Source of the DNA: Bradyrhizobiaceae bacterium PARB1 | GTDB lineage: Bacteria > Pseudomonadota > Alphaproteobacteria > Rhizobiales > Xanthobacteraceae | Length of the DNA stretch: 64,000 nt | Assembly (NCBI GenBank): GCA_002256345.1 | Contig: NKIY01000003.1 | Span: 248,001 to 312,000 of the forward strand | Direction of reading: 5' to 3' | Shown: one piece after another, positions 8,335-16,521 of the stretch | How positions within the stretch are numbered: position 1 is the first letter of the stretch | Layout of the letters: the number at the start of each line of letters is the position of its first letter | The notes under the pieces: generated by a model | The model's database searches: none | The model's input: only the letters and a program-made list of their open reading frames with translations | What the model was told of the DNA's origin: nothing | Made by a program: the position numbers and the translations under genes

Positions 8335-10089
8335 ATGACCCGGACTGCCGTTCCGTTCCCCGCCTCGCATGATGCCGCCCCGTCCTGGCTGGCGGGCGTC
8401 GGCCTGCGCCAGATCCGGCTGACCTGCGCTCTGGTGTTGTTCACCTATCTGCTCAGCCACTTCGTCAATCACGCACTCGGCAATATCTCGATGGACGCCC
8501 TGCAAGCCGGCGTCGTCATTCATGCCGCGATCTGGCAGTTCTTCCCGGTCGCCGTGATTTTCTATACGTCCGCGCTGGTTCATACCTCGCTCGGCATCTG
8601 GGCACTGTATGAGCGCCGCCAGTTCCAGCGAAGGGCCGTCGAACCACTGCAGCTGGTGCTTGGCCTCAGCATTCCTGCACTGATCGTCGCCCATGTAGTG
8701 GCGGTGCGTCTTGGCGAAAATCTCTACGACATCGATCGCAGCTATCCGCAGGTGTTTGCCGCCTGGATCGGCTCGCCGCTGCGTCTGTGGGCAATGTATA
8801 CCGTGGTGCTCGTGGCGTGGATCCATGGATGCATCGGCCTGTATTTCTGGCTGCGACTGAAAACGTGGTTCAGGAGATCCGCGCCGTGGCTGCTCGCTGC
8901 GGCAGTGATACTCCCGACGCTGGCGCTGCTCGGTCTCTTCCAGGGGCAGCGCTTTGTCGCGGCCAATATCGCGGCGCCGGAATGGCAGGCAGCCAATCTC
9001 GGCACCGGCCAGGTCGGAACACGCGCACAACAGGATAGCTTGGCGGCCATCACCGACAATCTCCTGATCGGCTATGTCGTGCTGCTGCTGCTCGTTCTCG
9101 CTGCCCGCGGAGTCCGCCTCATCCTCGAGCGACGCGTCGGCATGATCAGTCTCGCTTACGGCAATGGACGCACCGTGCGCGTGCCTGTCGGGCTCAGCGT
9201 GCTCGAAGCAAGCCTGCGCCACAGGGTGCCGCATGCCAGCGTTTGCGGTGGCCGGGCGCGTTGCTCGACCTGTCGCATCCGCATCACCAGCGATCTCACA
9301 GCATTGCCGAGGCCGTCGCCGCGCGAGAGCTTCGTGCTGAGCCGGCTCGGCAGCGAGGGCGATCCGGCCATCAGGCTTGCCTGCCAGTTACATCCGGTCG
9401 CCGATATCGCCTTCGTGCAATTGCTGACGCCGCATGCGACCAGCGCCAATGTCCACGCCACCCATCCGGCGCGGATCGGCCAGGAGCGCTATCTGGCCTG
9501 CATGTTCATCGACATGCGGGGCTCCACCATGCTGGCGGAGAAGCGACTTCCTTACGACACCGTGTTCATCGTCAACCGCTTCCTCGCCGCCGTTTCGCAG
9601 GCGGTCGTCGCTTGTGGCGGCAAGCCGAACCAGTTCATTGGCGACGGCGAACTCGCGCTGTTCGGCCTGAACTGCGATCCGCAGACCGCTTGCCGCCAGG
9701 CACTGCGCGCGGCAGCGCTGATCGCGGACAATGTCGACGAGTTGAATCAAGCTTTACGGCACGATCTGCCGGAACCGCTGCGGTTCGGCATCGGCATTCA
9801 TGGCGGCGAGGTAATTGTCGGCGATATCGGTTATCGCGACAATATGGTGTTCACCGCGCTCGGCGATCCCGTGAATGTTGCTGCGCGATTGCAGGACATG
9901 ACCAAGAGCCTGTCCTGCGCAGCGATCGTCTCTGACGATGTGTTCGCTTCAGCACAGTTTGATGCAAATGGCTTCGCTGCTCATGACCTTGCGGTGCGTG
10001 GCCGCAGCGCGCCCATCAAGGTGCGCGCCATCACCGACACGCGGCAGCTTACGCACGATGCCGCGCAGCATGGCACCGCCGGCACTTGA
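8335..10089 (+). CDS. Membrane-anchored [2Fe-2S] ferredoxin-class III nucleotide cyclase fusion
   Basis: This 584-aa protein has three parts. Residues 26-262 form about six membrane helices, with histidines inside or at the ends of the first four (His42, 46, 63, 83, 120, 164), a pattern like diheme cytochrome b anchors of the succinate dehydrogenase type. Residues 269-365 are a plant/adrenodoxin-type ferredoxin with Cys304-x5-Cys310-x2-Cys313 and Cys350. Residues 384-565 are a class III cyclase domain with metal Asp393 and Asp437 and catalytic Asn514 and Arg518. The usual purine-selecting Lys is Gln433, and the partner position is Thr507, as in class IIIb. I infer a redox-sensing cAMP-type cyclase. 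The start at 8335 is chosen because the upstream frame is the palindromic repeat. Confidence 0.82.
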   Translation: MTRTAVPFPASHDAAPSWLAGVGLRQIRLTCALVLFTYLLSHFVNHALGNISMDALQAGVVIHAAIWQFFPVAVIFYTSALVHTSLGIWALYERRQFQRRAVEPLQLVLGLSIPALIVAHVVAVRLGENLYDIDRSYPQVFAAWIGSPLRLWAMYTVVLVAWIHGCIGLYFWLRLKTWFRRSAPWLLAAAVILPTLALLGLFQGQRFVAANIAAPEWQAANLGTGQVGTRAQQDSLAAITDNLLIGYVVLLLLVLAARGVRLILERRVGMISLAYGNGRTVRVPVGLSVLEASLRHRVPHASVCGGRARCSTCRIRITSDLTALPRPSPRESFVLSRLGSEGDPAIRLACQLHPVADIAFVQLLTPHATSANVHATHPARIGQERYLACMFIDMRGSTMLAEKRLPYDTVFIVNRFLAAVSQAVVACGGKPNQFIGDGELALFGLNCDPQTACRQALRAAALIADNVDELNQALRHDLPEPLRFGIGIHGGEVIVGDIGYRDNMVFTALGDPVNVAARLQDMTKSLSCAAIVSDDVFASAQFDANGFAAHDLAVRGRSAPIKVRAITDTRQLTHDAAQHGTAGT

Positions 10090-10214
10090 ACAGACATTCA
10101 GAAAATTCCTGCGAAACGACCTCGAACCCGGTCTGAAAACGGGGCGACGAATGGGCGATGGATCACAAACGATCCCGCAACCAGCGCATCGCGCATCACG
10201 CCAGGAGAACGACC

Positions 10215-10460
10215 ATGTTTCGCAAACTTGCTCTCGCAGCCGTCGCCGCAGCGTCGCTCGGTGCCGCCGCACTCATGCCCTCCGCCGCGTCCGCCCATGG
10301 CTGGGGCGGCTGGCACGGCTATCATCACCACCATCACGGCGGCTTCTACGGCCCCGCCTTCCGTGTCGGCTTCGTCGGCCCCGGCCCGGGTTGCTACGTC
10401 ACCCGGCGCGTGATGACGCCCCATGGCCTGCGCTGGCGGACCTTCAACCGCTGCTATTGA
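10215..10460 (+). CDS. Small secreted His/Gly-rich protein
   Basis: An 81-aa precursor. The signal peptide MFRKLALAAVAAASLG...ASA is followed by a His- and Gly-rich stretch (HGYHHHHHGG, about residues 34-43) and a C-terminal part with two cysteines (GPGCYVTRR ... FNRCY). The start at 10215 is preceded by AGGAG at a good distance; a longer frame upstream would hide the signal peptide. The His cluster suggests divalent-metal binding in the periplasm, but this is inference. Such short secreted proteins are frequent in this bacterial family and have no assigned function. A hairpin terminator follows the stop. Confidence 0.75.
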   Translation: MFRKLALAAVAAASLGAAALMPSAASAHGWGGWHGYHHHHHGGFYGPAFRVGFVGPGPGCYVTRRVMTPHGLRWRTFNRCY

Positions 10461-10476
10461 TCGCTACGTTCGCGGC

Positions 10477-10504
10477 AAGCCCCTGCCAGCCGGCGGGGGC
10501 TTTT
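10477..10504 (+). terminator. Rho-independent terminator after the His-rich gene
   Basis: The arms aagcccc and ggggctt enclose an 11-14 nt loop and are followed by TTTT, 16 bp after the stop codon at 10460. Confidence 0.75.
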
Positions 10505-10748
10505 GCCATGCGTTGCAGCGTCCAGCAGTGCAGCTACACTTGCCATCCTGCGACTTTCCGCAGCGCCGCGCGCTCGCACATGCGACCATCGGTGCGCGCG
10601 ATTTTACGCTGAGCGCGAAATTGGCGATTGCCGCCTACCCTTTGTGCTGTCAAGCTATGTTGCCCGCGCGTAAGCTGCCCGGGTCGGATCGGCCGGTTGG
10701 CGGGGACAGGTCATTCGTTCTGAGATGCGATCCCGCGGAGACGACGTG

Positions 10749-10949
10749 ATGGCTAAGGGTACTGTTAAGTGGTTCAACGCGACCAAGGGCTATGGCTTCA
10801 TTCAGCCGGCAGCCGGTGGTAAGGACGTGTTCGTGCATATCTCTGCGGTTCAGAAAGCCGGCCTGCAGTCACTGAACGAAGGCCAGACGATCGAATTCGA
10901 GGAAGTCGCCAATCGCGGCAAGACCTCGGCCGAGAATCTCAAGGTCTGA
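10749..10949 (+). CDS. cspA: Cold-shock protein (CspA family)
   Basis: The 66-aa product is a complete single cold-shock domain: [16 protein letters not shown] (RNP1-like) and DVFVHISAV (RNP2) carry the aromatic nucleic-acid-binding residues, and the domain closes with [10 protein letters not shown]. These proteins bind single-stranded RNA/DNA and act as RNA chaperones. The ATG at 10749 gives the normal family length. About 245 bp separate it from the previous terminator, space enough for the long structured leader that csp genes often have, though no specific cold box was recognised. Several paralogues per genome are usual, so the temperature response cannot be assumed. Confidence 0.92.
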   Translation: MAKGTVKWFNATKGYGFIQPAAGGKDVFVHISAVQKAGLQSLNEGQTIEFEEVANRGKTSAENLKV

Positions 10950-11127
10950 TCCAGACGTGATAAGGGCGTGATTGGGGTCGCTGGCCTGCATGGGCCGGCA
11001 CGAGCGAATTCAAGAACGCCAGCGATCGGAAATGCATTCGGCAGGGCGGCTGACGGGCCTCCCGTGCGCAGGATGGTTTTGTGCCTGGCTACGCATATTG
11101 CGTGCCTGCTGCGCCATATCGGCATCG

Positions 11128-11225
11128 CGTAGGATGGGGAGAGCGTCTTCGCGAAACCCGTCAATTCCGCGTGCGGAAGGCGACGCGGTAAGCGATGGGT
11201 TTCGCTACGCTCTCCCCATCCTACG
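11128..11225. repeat. GTAGGATGGG palindromic element, copy 2
   Basis: A 98-bp element with perfect 19-bp terminal inverted arms (cgtaggatggggagagcgt and its complement) and the inner motif gcgaaacc..tcaattccg shared with the copy at 8224. It sits between the convergent cspA and secreted-protein genes and could be transcribed from either side as a long hairpin. The rest of the 293-bp gap (10950-11242) shows no gene. Confidence 0.85.
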
Positions 11226-11242
11226 ACGCGCACTCTTGTTCC

Positions 11243-11881
11243 TCAGTCCTCTTTGACCCATTGCGTCACCGGCATCACCGCCGGCGGCTGGGCGTAGGCC
11301 TGGGTCCACATATCCACCGACCACTCGGTGCCAGTGACCTTGTCGCGGAGAACCGCGGTGTTGTGCGGGGTCTGCAGCGCCAGCGCATTGCCGCGATAAT
11401 GCGGATTGCCGACCGTGTGATGCTTGAACATGCCCCAGTTCTGCATGATCAGCAGCAGGCTGGTGACGTTACGCGTGGTATCCCAGCAATCGTAATTGTG
11501 CTTGTCGTCGAAATAGCGAAAGTCCGCCTTGGCGATGCGCTTGTCGGTACCGATGATCGGGCCGAGCCGGCGGTCCCACCAGATCACGGCTTTCTGCGCG
11601 GCGGCACGCTCGGCCGCCGCCGTTGCCTTGCCGCTCGCCATGATCTTTCCGAGCGCCGCGCGATCCGCCGCCGAGAAATCGAAAATATGACGGCGGCGGC
11701 AGACGAAGCCGTAGCAGACCGTCATGGAACTCGCCGAGGGCGGATAGATCGACACCGATGTGTAGAGATCCGTCACCTCGCGCGACATCTCGATGGCGCA
11801 GACCGGCGATGCCTGGGTGATACCGAACAGAAGACCGGCCGCGACCAGCGCACTGTGTTGAAAATTCCCGAACGACATCAA
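11243..11881 (-). CDS. Secreted protein of unknown function
   Basis: A 212-aa protein with an N-terminal signal peptide (hydrophobic stretch ALVAAGLLFGITQASPVCA). I do not recognise the mature domain. It has four cysteines in the mature part or at the cleavage site (CYGF, CRRR, CWDT and the one at cleavage), and conserved-looking WWDRRLGP, CWDTTRNVTSLL and HHTVGNPHYRG segments, suggesting a folded, possibly disulfide-bonded periplasmic protein. It is divergent from putA with 107 bp between starts. Either of two adjacent ATGs (11881 or 11878) could start it. No functional link with putA can be claimed. Confidence 0.7.
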   Translation of the reverse strand: MMSFGNFQHSALVAAGLLFGITQASPVCAIEMSREVTDLYTSVSIYPPSASSMTVCYGFVCRRRHIFDFSAADRAALGKIMASGKATAAAERAAAQKAVIWWDRRLGPIIGTDKRIAKADFRYFDDKHNYDCWDTTRNVTSLLLIMQNWGMFKHHTVGNPHYRGNALALQTPHNTAVLRDKVTGTEWSVDMWTQAYAQPPAVMPVTQWVKED

Positions 11882-11988
11882 TCCGTCACTGCCCCATCGA
11901 AGCCTTTGCGGAAACTAGCCGAGGGCTCCTATGATGCCAAGCGCCCGGCTCTCGCCCTCCTGCCGTTTCGCATTCAAGGCTGTGCACG

Positions 11989-14973
11989 ATGTCCGCTTTT
12001 TCGGCCCCTTACGCGCCTGACGATACCGCTATCGCCGCACGGCTGCTGGCCAACGCGAGGCTAACGCCGGAGCAGGACGCCCGCATTGACGCCACCGCCA
12101 CACGGCTGATCGCTGCGATCCGCGCCCGAGATGATCGATTTGGCGGCGTCGAAGACATGCTGCGCGAATACGCGCTCTCCACCAAGGAGGGTCTCGCGCT
12201 GATGGTGCTAGCGGAAGCGCTGCTGCGCGTGCCGGATGCGCGGACAGCCGATGCCTTCATCGAAGACAAGCTGGCCGATGGCGACTTCATCCATCACGAG
12301 ACAAAATCGACGGCGTTCCTGGTCAATGCCTCCGCCTGGGCGCTCGGGCTCTCCCAGCGCGCGATCCAGCCCGGCGAGACGCCGCAGGGCACGCTCGGCC
12401 GGCTCGCCAAACGCATCGGTCTCCCCGCGGTGCGCGCGGCCACGCGACAGGCGATGCGGCTGATGGGTAGCCATTTCGTGCTCGGCGAAACCATCGGCGA
12501 TGCGCTCGCGCGCGCCGGGAAAGCCACAGAACGCGCACCGCGCTATTCCTATGACATGCTCGGCGAAGGCGCCCGCACAGCGGAGGATGCGCAGCGCTAT
12601 TACGACTCCTATGCCGCGGCCATCGACGCCATCGGCCAAGCCGCCGGCAACAAGCCCCTACCCGATCGACCGGGCATCTCGGTGAAACTCTCCGCGCTGC
12701 ATCCACGCTATGAAGCAATCAGCCGCGCCCGTGTCATGACCGAACTGGTGCCGCGTCTGATCGCGCTGGCACAGCAAGCCAAAGGTTACGATCTCAATTT
12801 CACTGTCGATGCGGAAGAAGCCGACAGGCTCGAACTCTCGCTCGATGTGATCGATGCGGCGATCGCCGCCCCCTCGCTCAAGGGCTGGGACGGCTTCGGG
12901 CTCGCGATCCAGGCCTACCAGAAGCGCTGCATGGCGGTGATCGATCATGTCGAAGCGCTGGCCCGCAGGCACGATCGCCAACTGATGGTGCGGCTGGTGA
13001 AGGGTGCCTATTGGGACACCGAGATCAAGCGCGCGCAGGAGCGCGGGCTGGATGGCTATCCCGTCTTCGCCCGCAAGGCGATGACGGATCTCAATTACAT
13101 CGCCTGCGCACGGAAGCTGCTGGCGCTGCGGCCGCGCATCTTCCCGCAATTCGCCACGCACAATGCGCTGACCGTGGCGACCATCCTCGAACTCGCCGAT
13201 GGCGGCGGCTACGAATTCCAGCGCCTGCATGGTATGGGCGACGCACTCTATACGCAGCTCGGCAAGGATCGCCCGGACATTCGCTGGCGCACTTACGCGC
13301 CGGTCGGCAGCCATCGCGACCTGCTTGCCTATCTGGTGCGAAGGCTGCTGGAGAATGGCGCGAACTCGTCCTTCGTGGCCATCGCAGCCGATGAGAGCGT
13401 GCCAGTGACGACATTGCTGCAGCGACCGGCGGGGCTGATCGGCGGCGCGGACCGTGCGAACCATCCGCATATTCCGCTGCCGCGCGATCTCTATGGCGCT
13501 GAGCGCGCCAATTCATCCGGCATCGAATTCGGCGAGCGCAAAGCGCTGGATCGGCTGCTTGCGGATGTTGCGACGAGCAAGCGGGAGAGCTGGTGGATCC
13601 CGCACGCGACCACGGAGCAGGCCGACAAAGCCATCGCCGATGCCATGTCCGGCTTCGCAGCCTGGAGCCGGACATCGGCGGACCAGCGCGCCGCAATGCT
13701 GGTGCGTGTTGCCGACCTGCTCGAAACACGCCGTGCCTCTTTCATCGCACTGCTGCAGAGCGAAGGCGGCAAGACGCAAGACGATGCACTTGGCGAGGTC
13801 CGTGAAGCCGCCGACTTCTGCCGCTATTATGCCGCGCAGGGCCGCAAGCTGTTCGGCGCGGGCGAAACCATGCCGGGCCCGACCGGCGAGAGCAACGTGC
13901 TGACACTGCGTGGCCGTGGTGTGTTCATTGCCATCTCGCCGTGGAATTTTCCGCTCGCGATCTTCCTCGGCCAGATCGCCGCGGCGCTGATGGCCGGCAA
14001 TAGCGTGGTCGCCAAACCTGCCGAGCAAACGCCGCGCGTGGCAGTCATGGCGATCGCGCTGCTCCATGAAGCGGGCGCCCCCACGCAGGCGCTGCATCTC
14101 GTTCAGGGCGACGGCCGCATCGGCGCGGCGCTGGTCGCACATCCCGCAGTGGCCGGCGTCGTCTTCACCGGCTCCACCGAGGTGGCGCGCGCGATCAACC
14201 GAACGCTCGCCGCCAAGGATGGCCCGGTCGTACCGCTGATCGCCGAGACCGGCGGCATCAATGCGATGATCGCCGATGCCACCGCGCTGCCCGAACAGGT
14301 CGCCGACGATGTGGTGACCTCCGCCTTCCGTTCCGCCGGCCAGCGCTGTTCGGCGCTGCGGCTGCTGTTCCTGCAGGAGGATGTGGCAAATCGCATGATC
14401 GAGATGATTGTCGGTGCGGCGCGAGAACTGAAGATCGGAGATCCGGCCGATCCGTCAGTGCATGTCGGCCCGGTCATCGATGCCGAGGCGAAGCAGAAGC
14501 TCGATACCCATATCGCGCGGATGAAAGGCGAAGCGCGCCTGCTCCATGCCGGTACCGCACCGCCCGGCAACTTCGTCGCGCCGCATGTGTTCGAACTCGG
14601 CAGCCCTCAACAACTGACCGAGGAAGTGTTCGGCCCGGTGCTGCATGTGGTGCGCTATCGCGCCGCCGATCTTGGCCGCGTGCTGGACGACATCGCGGCC
14701 ACCGGCTTCGGCCTCACCCTCGGCATTCATTCACGCATCGACGACATGATCGAGCGCACCATCGCGCGTCTGCAGGTCGGCAATATCTATGTGAACCGGA
14801 ACATGATCGGCGCGGTGGTCGGCGTGCAGCCCTTCGGCGGCTTCGGCCTGTCGGGCACCGGACCGAAGGCCGGCGGTCCGCATTATCTCGCGCGCTTCGC
14901 CACCGAGCAGACCGTGAGCATCAACACCGCCGCAGCCGGCGGCAATGCAGCATTGATGACGGCGAAGGACTAG
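11989..14973 (+). CDS. putA: Bifunctional proline dehydrogenase / L-glutamate gamma-semialdehyde dehydrogenase
   Basis: PutA oxidises proline to glutamate in two steps: an FAD-linked dehydrogenase passing electrons to quinone, then an NAD-linked aldehyde dehydrogenase, with channelling between them. The 994-aa length fits the short type-A PutA known from Bradyrhizobium, which lacks the DNA-binding domain of E. coli PutA. The proline dehydrogenase barrel occupies about residues 60-480 (VRLVKGAYWDTEIKRAQ is the FAD-barrel strand). The aldehyde dehydrogenase part runs from about 510 to 980, with ISPWNFPLAIF, the catalytic SAGQRCSALR (Cys about 787) and the C-terminal PFGGFGLSGTGPKAGG. Regulation must come from elsewhere; no Lrp/PutR gene is adjacent. 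Confidence 0.95.
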   Translation: MSAFSAPYAPDDTAIAARLLANARLTPEQDARIDATATRLIAAIRARDDRFGGVEDMLREYALSTKEGLALMVLAEALLRVPDARTADAFIEDKLADGDFIHHETKSTAFLVNASAWALGLSQRAIQPGETPQGTLGRLAKRIGLPAVRAATRQAMRLMGSHFVLGETIGDALARAGKATERAPRYSYDMLGEGARTAEDAQRYYDSYAAAIDAIGQAAGNKPLPDRPGISVKLSALHPRYEAISRARVMTELVPRLIALAQQAKGYDLNFTVDAEEADRLELSLDVIDAAIAAPSLKGWDGFGLAIQAYQKRCMAVIDHVEALARRHDRQLMVRLVKGAYWDTEIKRAQERGLDGYPVFARKAMTDLNYIACARKLLALRPRIFPQFATHNALTVATILELADGGGYEFQRLHGMGDALYTQLGKDRPDIRWRTYAPVGSHRDLLAYLVRRLLENGANSSFVAIAADESVPVTTLLQRPAGLIGGADRANHPHIPLPRDLYGAERANSSGIEFGERKALDRLLADVATSKRESWWIPHATTEQADKAIADAMSGFAAWSRTSADQRAAMLVRVADLLETRRASFIALLQSEGGKTQDDALGEVREAADFCRYYAAQGRKLFGAGETMPGPTGESNVLTLRGRGVFIAISPWNFPLAIFLGQIAAALMAGNSVVAKPAEQTPRVAVMAIALLHEAGAPTQALHLVQGDGRIGAALVAHPAVAGVVFTGSTEVARAINRTLAAKDGPVVPLIAETGGINAMIADATALPEQVADDVVTSAFRSAGQRCSALRLLFLQEDVANRMIEMIVGAARELKIGDPADPSVHVGPVIDAEAKQKLDTHIARMKGEARLLHAGTAPPGNFVAPHVFELGSPQQLTEEVFGPVLHVVRYRAADLGRVLDDIAATGFGLTLGIHSRIDDMIERTIARLQVGNIYVNRNMIGAVVGVQPFGGFGLSGTGPKAGGPHYLARFATEQTVSINTAAAGGNAALMTAKD

Positions 14974-15099
14974 CGGCACAGCGTCCCGTTTCCGGCCGTT
15001 GCATCACCTTGCCAAGATGGTTCAAATGCGCCGATGAAGTCTTTGTGGAATAAAATTCCACCAGACGGCACAAGCAACAATCTCTCTGGGAGTGACGCG

Positions 15100-16305
15100 A
15101 TGGAAGACGGTTTGTTCAAGGGGCTGAAGGTTCTGGATTGCGCGAGCTTCATCGCCGCACCGGCTGCAGCCACCGTCCTGTCCGACTTCGGTGCCGACGT
15201 CATCAAGATCGAACCGCCTGGCGCCGGCGATCCCTATCGCAACCTGCCCAACCTTCCCGGTTATCCGAAGAGCGAGCACAACTACGCCTGGATGATGGAG
15301 AGCCGCAACAAGAAGAGCCTCGCGCTCGACCTCGCCAAGCCGGAGGGTCGCGAGGTGCTCTACAAGCTCGCCGCCGAGGCCGACGTCTTCATCACCAATT
15401 TCCCGCCGCCGGTGCGCAAGAAGCTGAAGATCGCCTATGAGGACATCGCGCCGCTGAACGACAGGCTCATCTATGCCTGCTTCACCGGCTATGGCGACAA
15501 GGGCGCCGAGGCCGACAAGCCCGGCTTCGACTCCACGGCCTGGTGGGCACGCTCGGGCATGATGGATCTTGTGCGCGCCGATGAGGATACAGTGCCTGCG
15601 CGTTCCATCGCCGGCATGGGCGATCATCCTTGCGCCATGGCGCTCTATGGCGCCATCGTCAGCGCGCTCTACAAGCGCGAGAAGACCGGCAAGGGCTGCC
15701 AGGTGAAATCCAACCTGATGGCCAATGGTGTATGGTCGTCGAGCGTGCTGGCGCAGGCGAAGCTGTGCGGCGCCACCTTCGAGAAACGCCGCGGCCGCCA
15801 CGAGGCGCTGAATGCCGTGACCAATCACTATCGGTGCCGCGACGGCCGCTGGATCATGCTCTCGCTGCTGGCCGAAGAACGGCAATGGCCGGCCTTCACC
15901 AAATGCTTGGAGCGCGAGGACCTGCTGAACGATCCCCGCTTCGCCACCAAGCCGGATCGCCATGCCAATTCGGTCGAACTGATCAAGATCCTCGACGAGG
16001 TATTTGCCAAGCGCGATCTCGCCGACTGGCGCGAGCGTCTCGACGGCAACGGCCTCGTCTTTGGCTTCGTCGGCATTCTCGACGACATCCCGCACGACCA
16101 GCAGATGAAGGACAACGACGTGCTGGTGCCGTTCGAGAATTCGGACATCCTCACCATCAACAGCCCGATCTGGATCGGCGGCGAAACGAAGCGCCAGCCG
16201 CGTTTGCCGCCCTCCATCGGACAGCACAGCGACGAGATCCTGCGCAGCATGGGCTATGACGATCACCAGATCGAAAAGCTGCGCGCCGCGGGGGCCGTGC
16301 AGTAG
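15100..16305 (+). CDS. CaiB/BaiF family CoA-transferase (class III)
   Basis: A 401-aa family III CoA-transferase, which moves CoA between carboxylates via an aspartyl anhydride. It opens with LFKGLKVLDCASFIAAPAAATVLSDFGADVIKIE, the CoA-binding N-terminal fold. AGMGDHPCAM carries the probable nucleophilic Asp, aligned with Asp169 of formyl-CoA transferase. The ATG at 15100 has a GGGAG ribosome site; an in-frame ATG at 15034 lies in unrelated sequence. The donor and acceptor acids cannot be predicted from family membership, and there is no neighbouring racemase, decarboxylase or dehydratase. A GC palindrome follows the stop. Confidence 0.88.
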   Translation: MEDGLFKGLKVLDCASFIAAPAAATVLSDFGADVIKIEPPGAGDPYRNLPNLPGYPKSEHNYAWMMESRNKKSLALDLAKPEGREVLYKLAAEADVFITNFPPPVRKKLKIAYEDIAPLNDRLIYACFTGYGDKGAEADKPGFDSTAWWARSGMMDLVRADEDTVPARSIAGMGDHPCAMALYGAIVSALYKREKTGKGCQVKSNLMANGVWSSSVLAQAKLCGATFEKRRGRHEALNAVTNHYRCRDGRWIMLSLLAEERQWPAFTKCLEREDLLNDPRFATKPDRHANSVELIKILDEVFAKRDLADWRERLDGNGLVFGFVGILDDIPHDQQMKDNDVLVPFENSDILTINSPIWIGGETKRQPRLPPSIGQHSDEILRSMGYDDHQIEKLRAAGAVQ

Positions 16306-16317
16306 TTCTTGTCTTAA

Positions 16318-16344
16318 CCTCTCCCCGCTCTGTGCGGGGAGAGG
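16318..16344. repeat. GC-rich palindrome, CTCTCCCC family, copy 2
   Basis: Perfect 11-bp arms (cctctccccgc / gcggggagagg) enclose a 5-nt loop, between two convergent genes just as copy 1 does. Confidence 0.75.
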
Positions 16345-16349
16345 GAAGA

Positions 16350-16508
16350 TCACCTCGCCAGCAGCCACCCGAAGAAGCCAAGCCCGAGCAGCACCGCGAC
16401 GGCGACGGCCCACACGCTGACGCGAATGTCGCTCACCGTCTGCTTCTTGCTCTCGTTCTCGTTGATGACGGCTTCCCGATCCTTGATCTCTTTTTCCGTC
16501 TCGTTCAT
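16350..16508 (-). CDS. Small single-pass membrane protein
   Basis: A 52-codon ATG frame (start 16508, stop 16350) reads MNETEKEIKDREAVINENES..., a charged helix of about 28 residues. One membrane helix (VWAVAVAVLLGLGFFGWLL) ending in AR follows. The charged N-terminus is likely cytoplasmic. The coding quality is good (third positions G/C rich) and it fits exactly between the CoA-transferase repeat and the next minus-strand gene, 13 bp downstream of that gene's stop, so it may be the last gene of that transcript. I do not recognise the family. Short proteins with a charged amphipathic segment and one helix often serve as membrane-complex accessories. Confidence 0.6.
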   Translation of the reverse strand: MNETEKEIKDREAVINENESKKQTVSDIRVSVWAVAVAVLLGLGFFGWLLAR

Positions 16509-16521
16509 CGCCCAGTCCCCG

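Noticed and set aside
15022-16413. 463-codon open frame on the minus strand
   Set aside because: It is antisense to the CoA-transferase gene, reads as charged and Arg/Ala-rich sequence without domains, and its codon bias follows from the real gene's G/C third positions.
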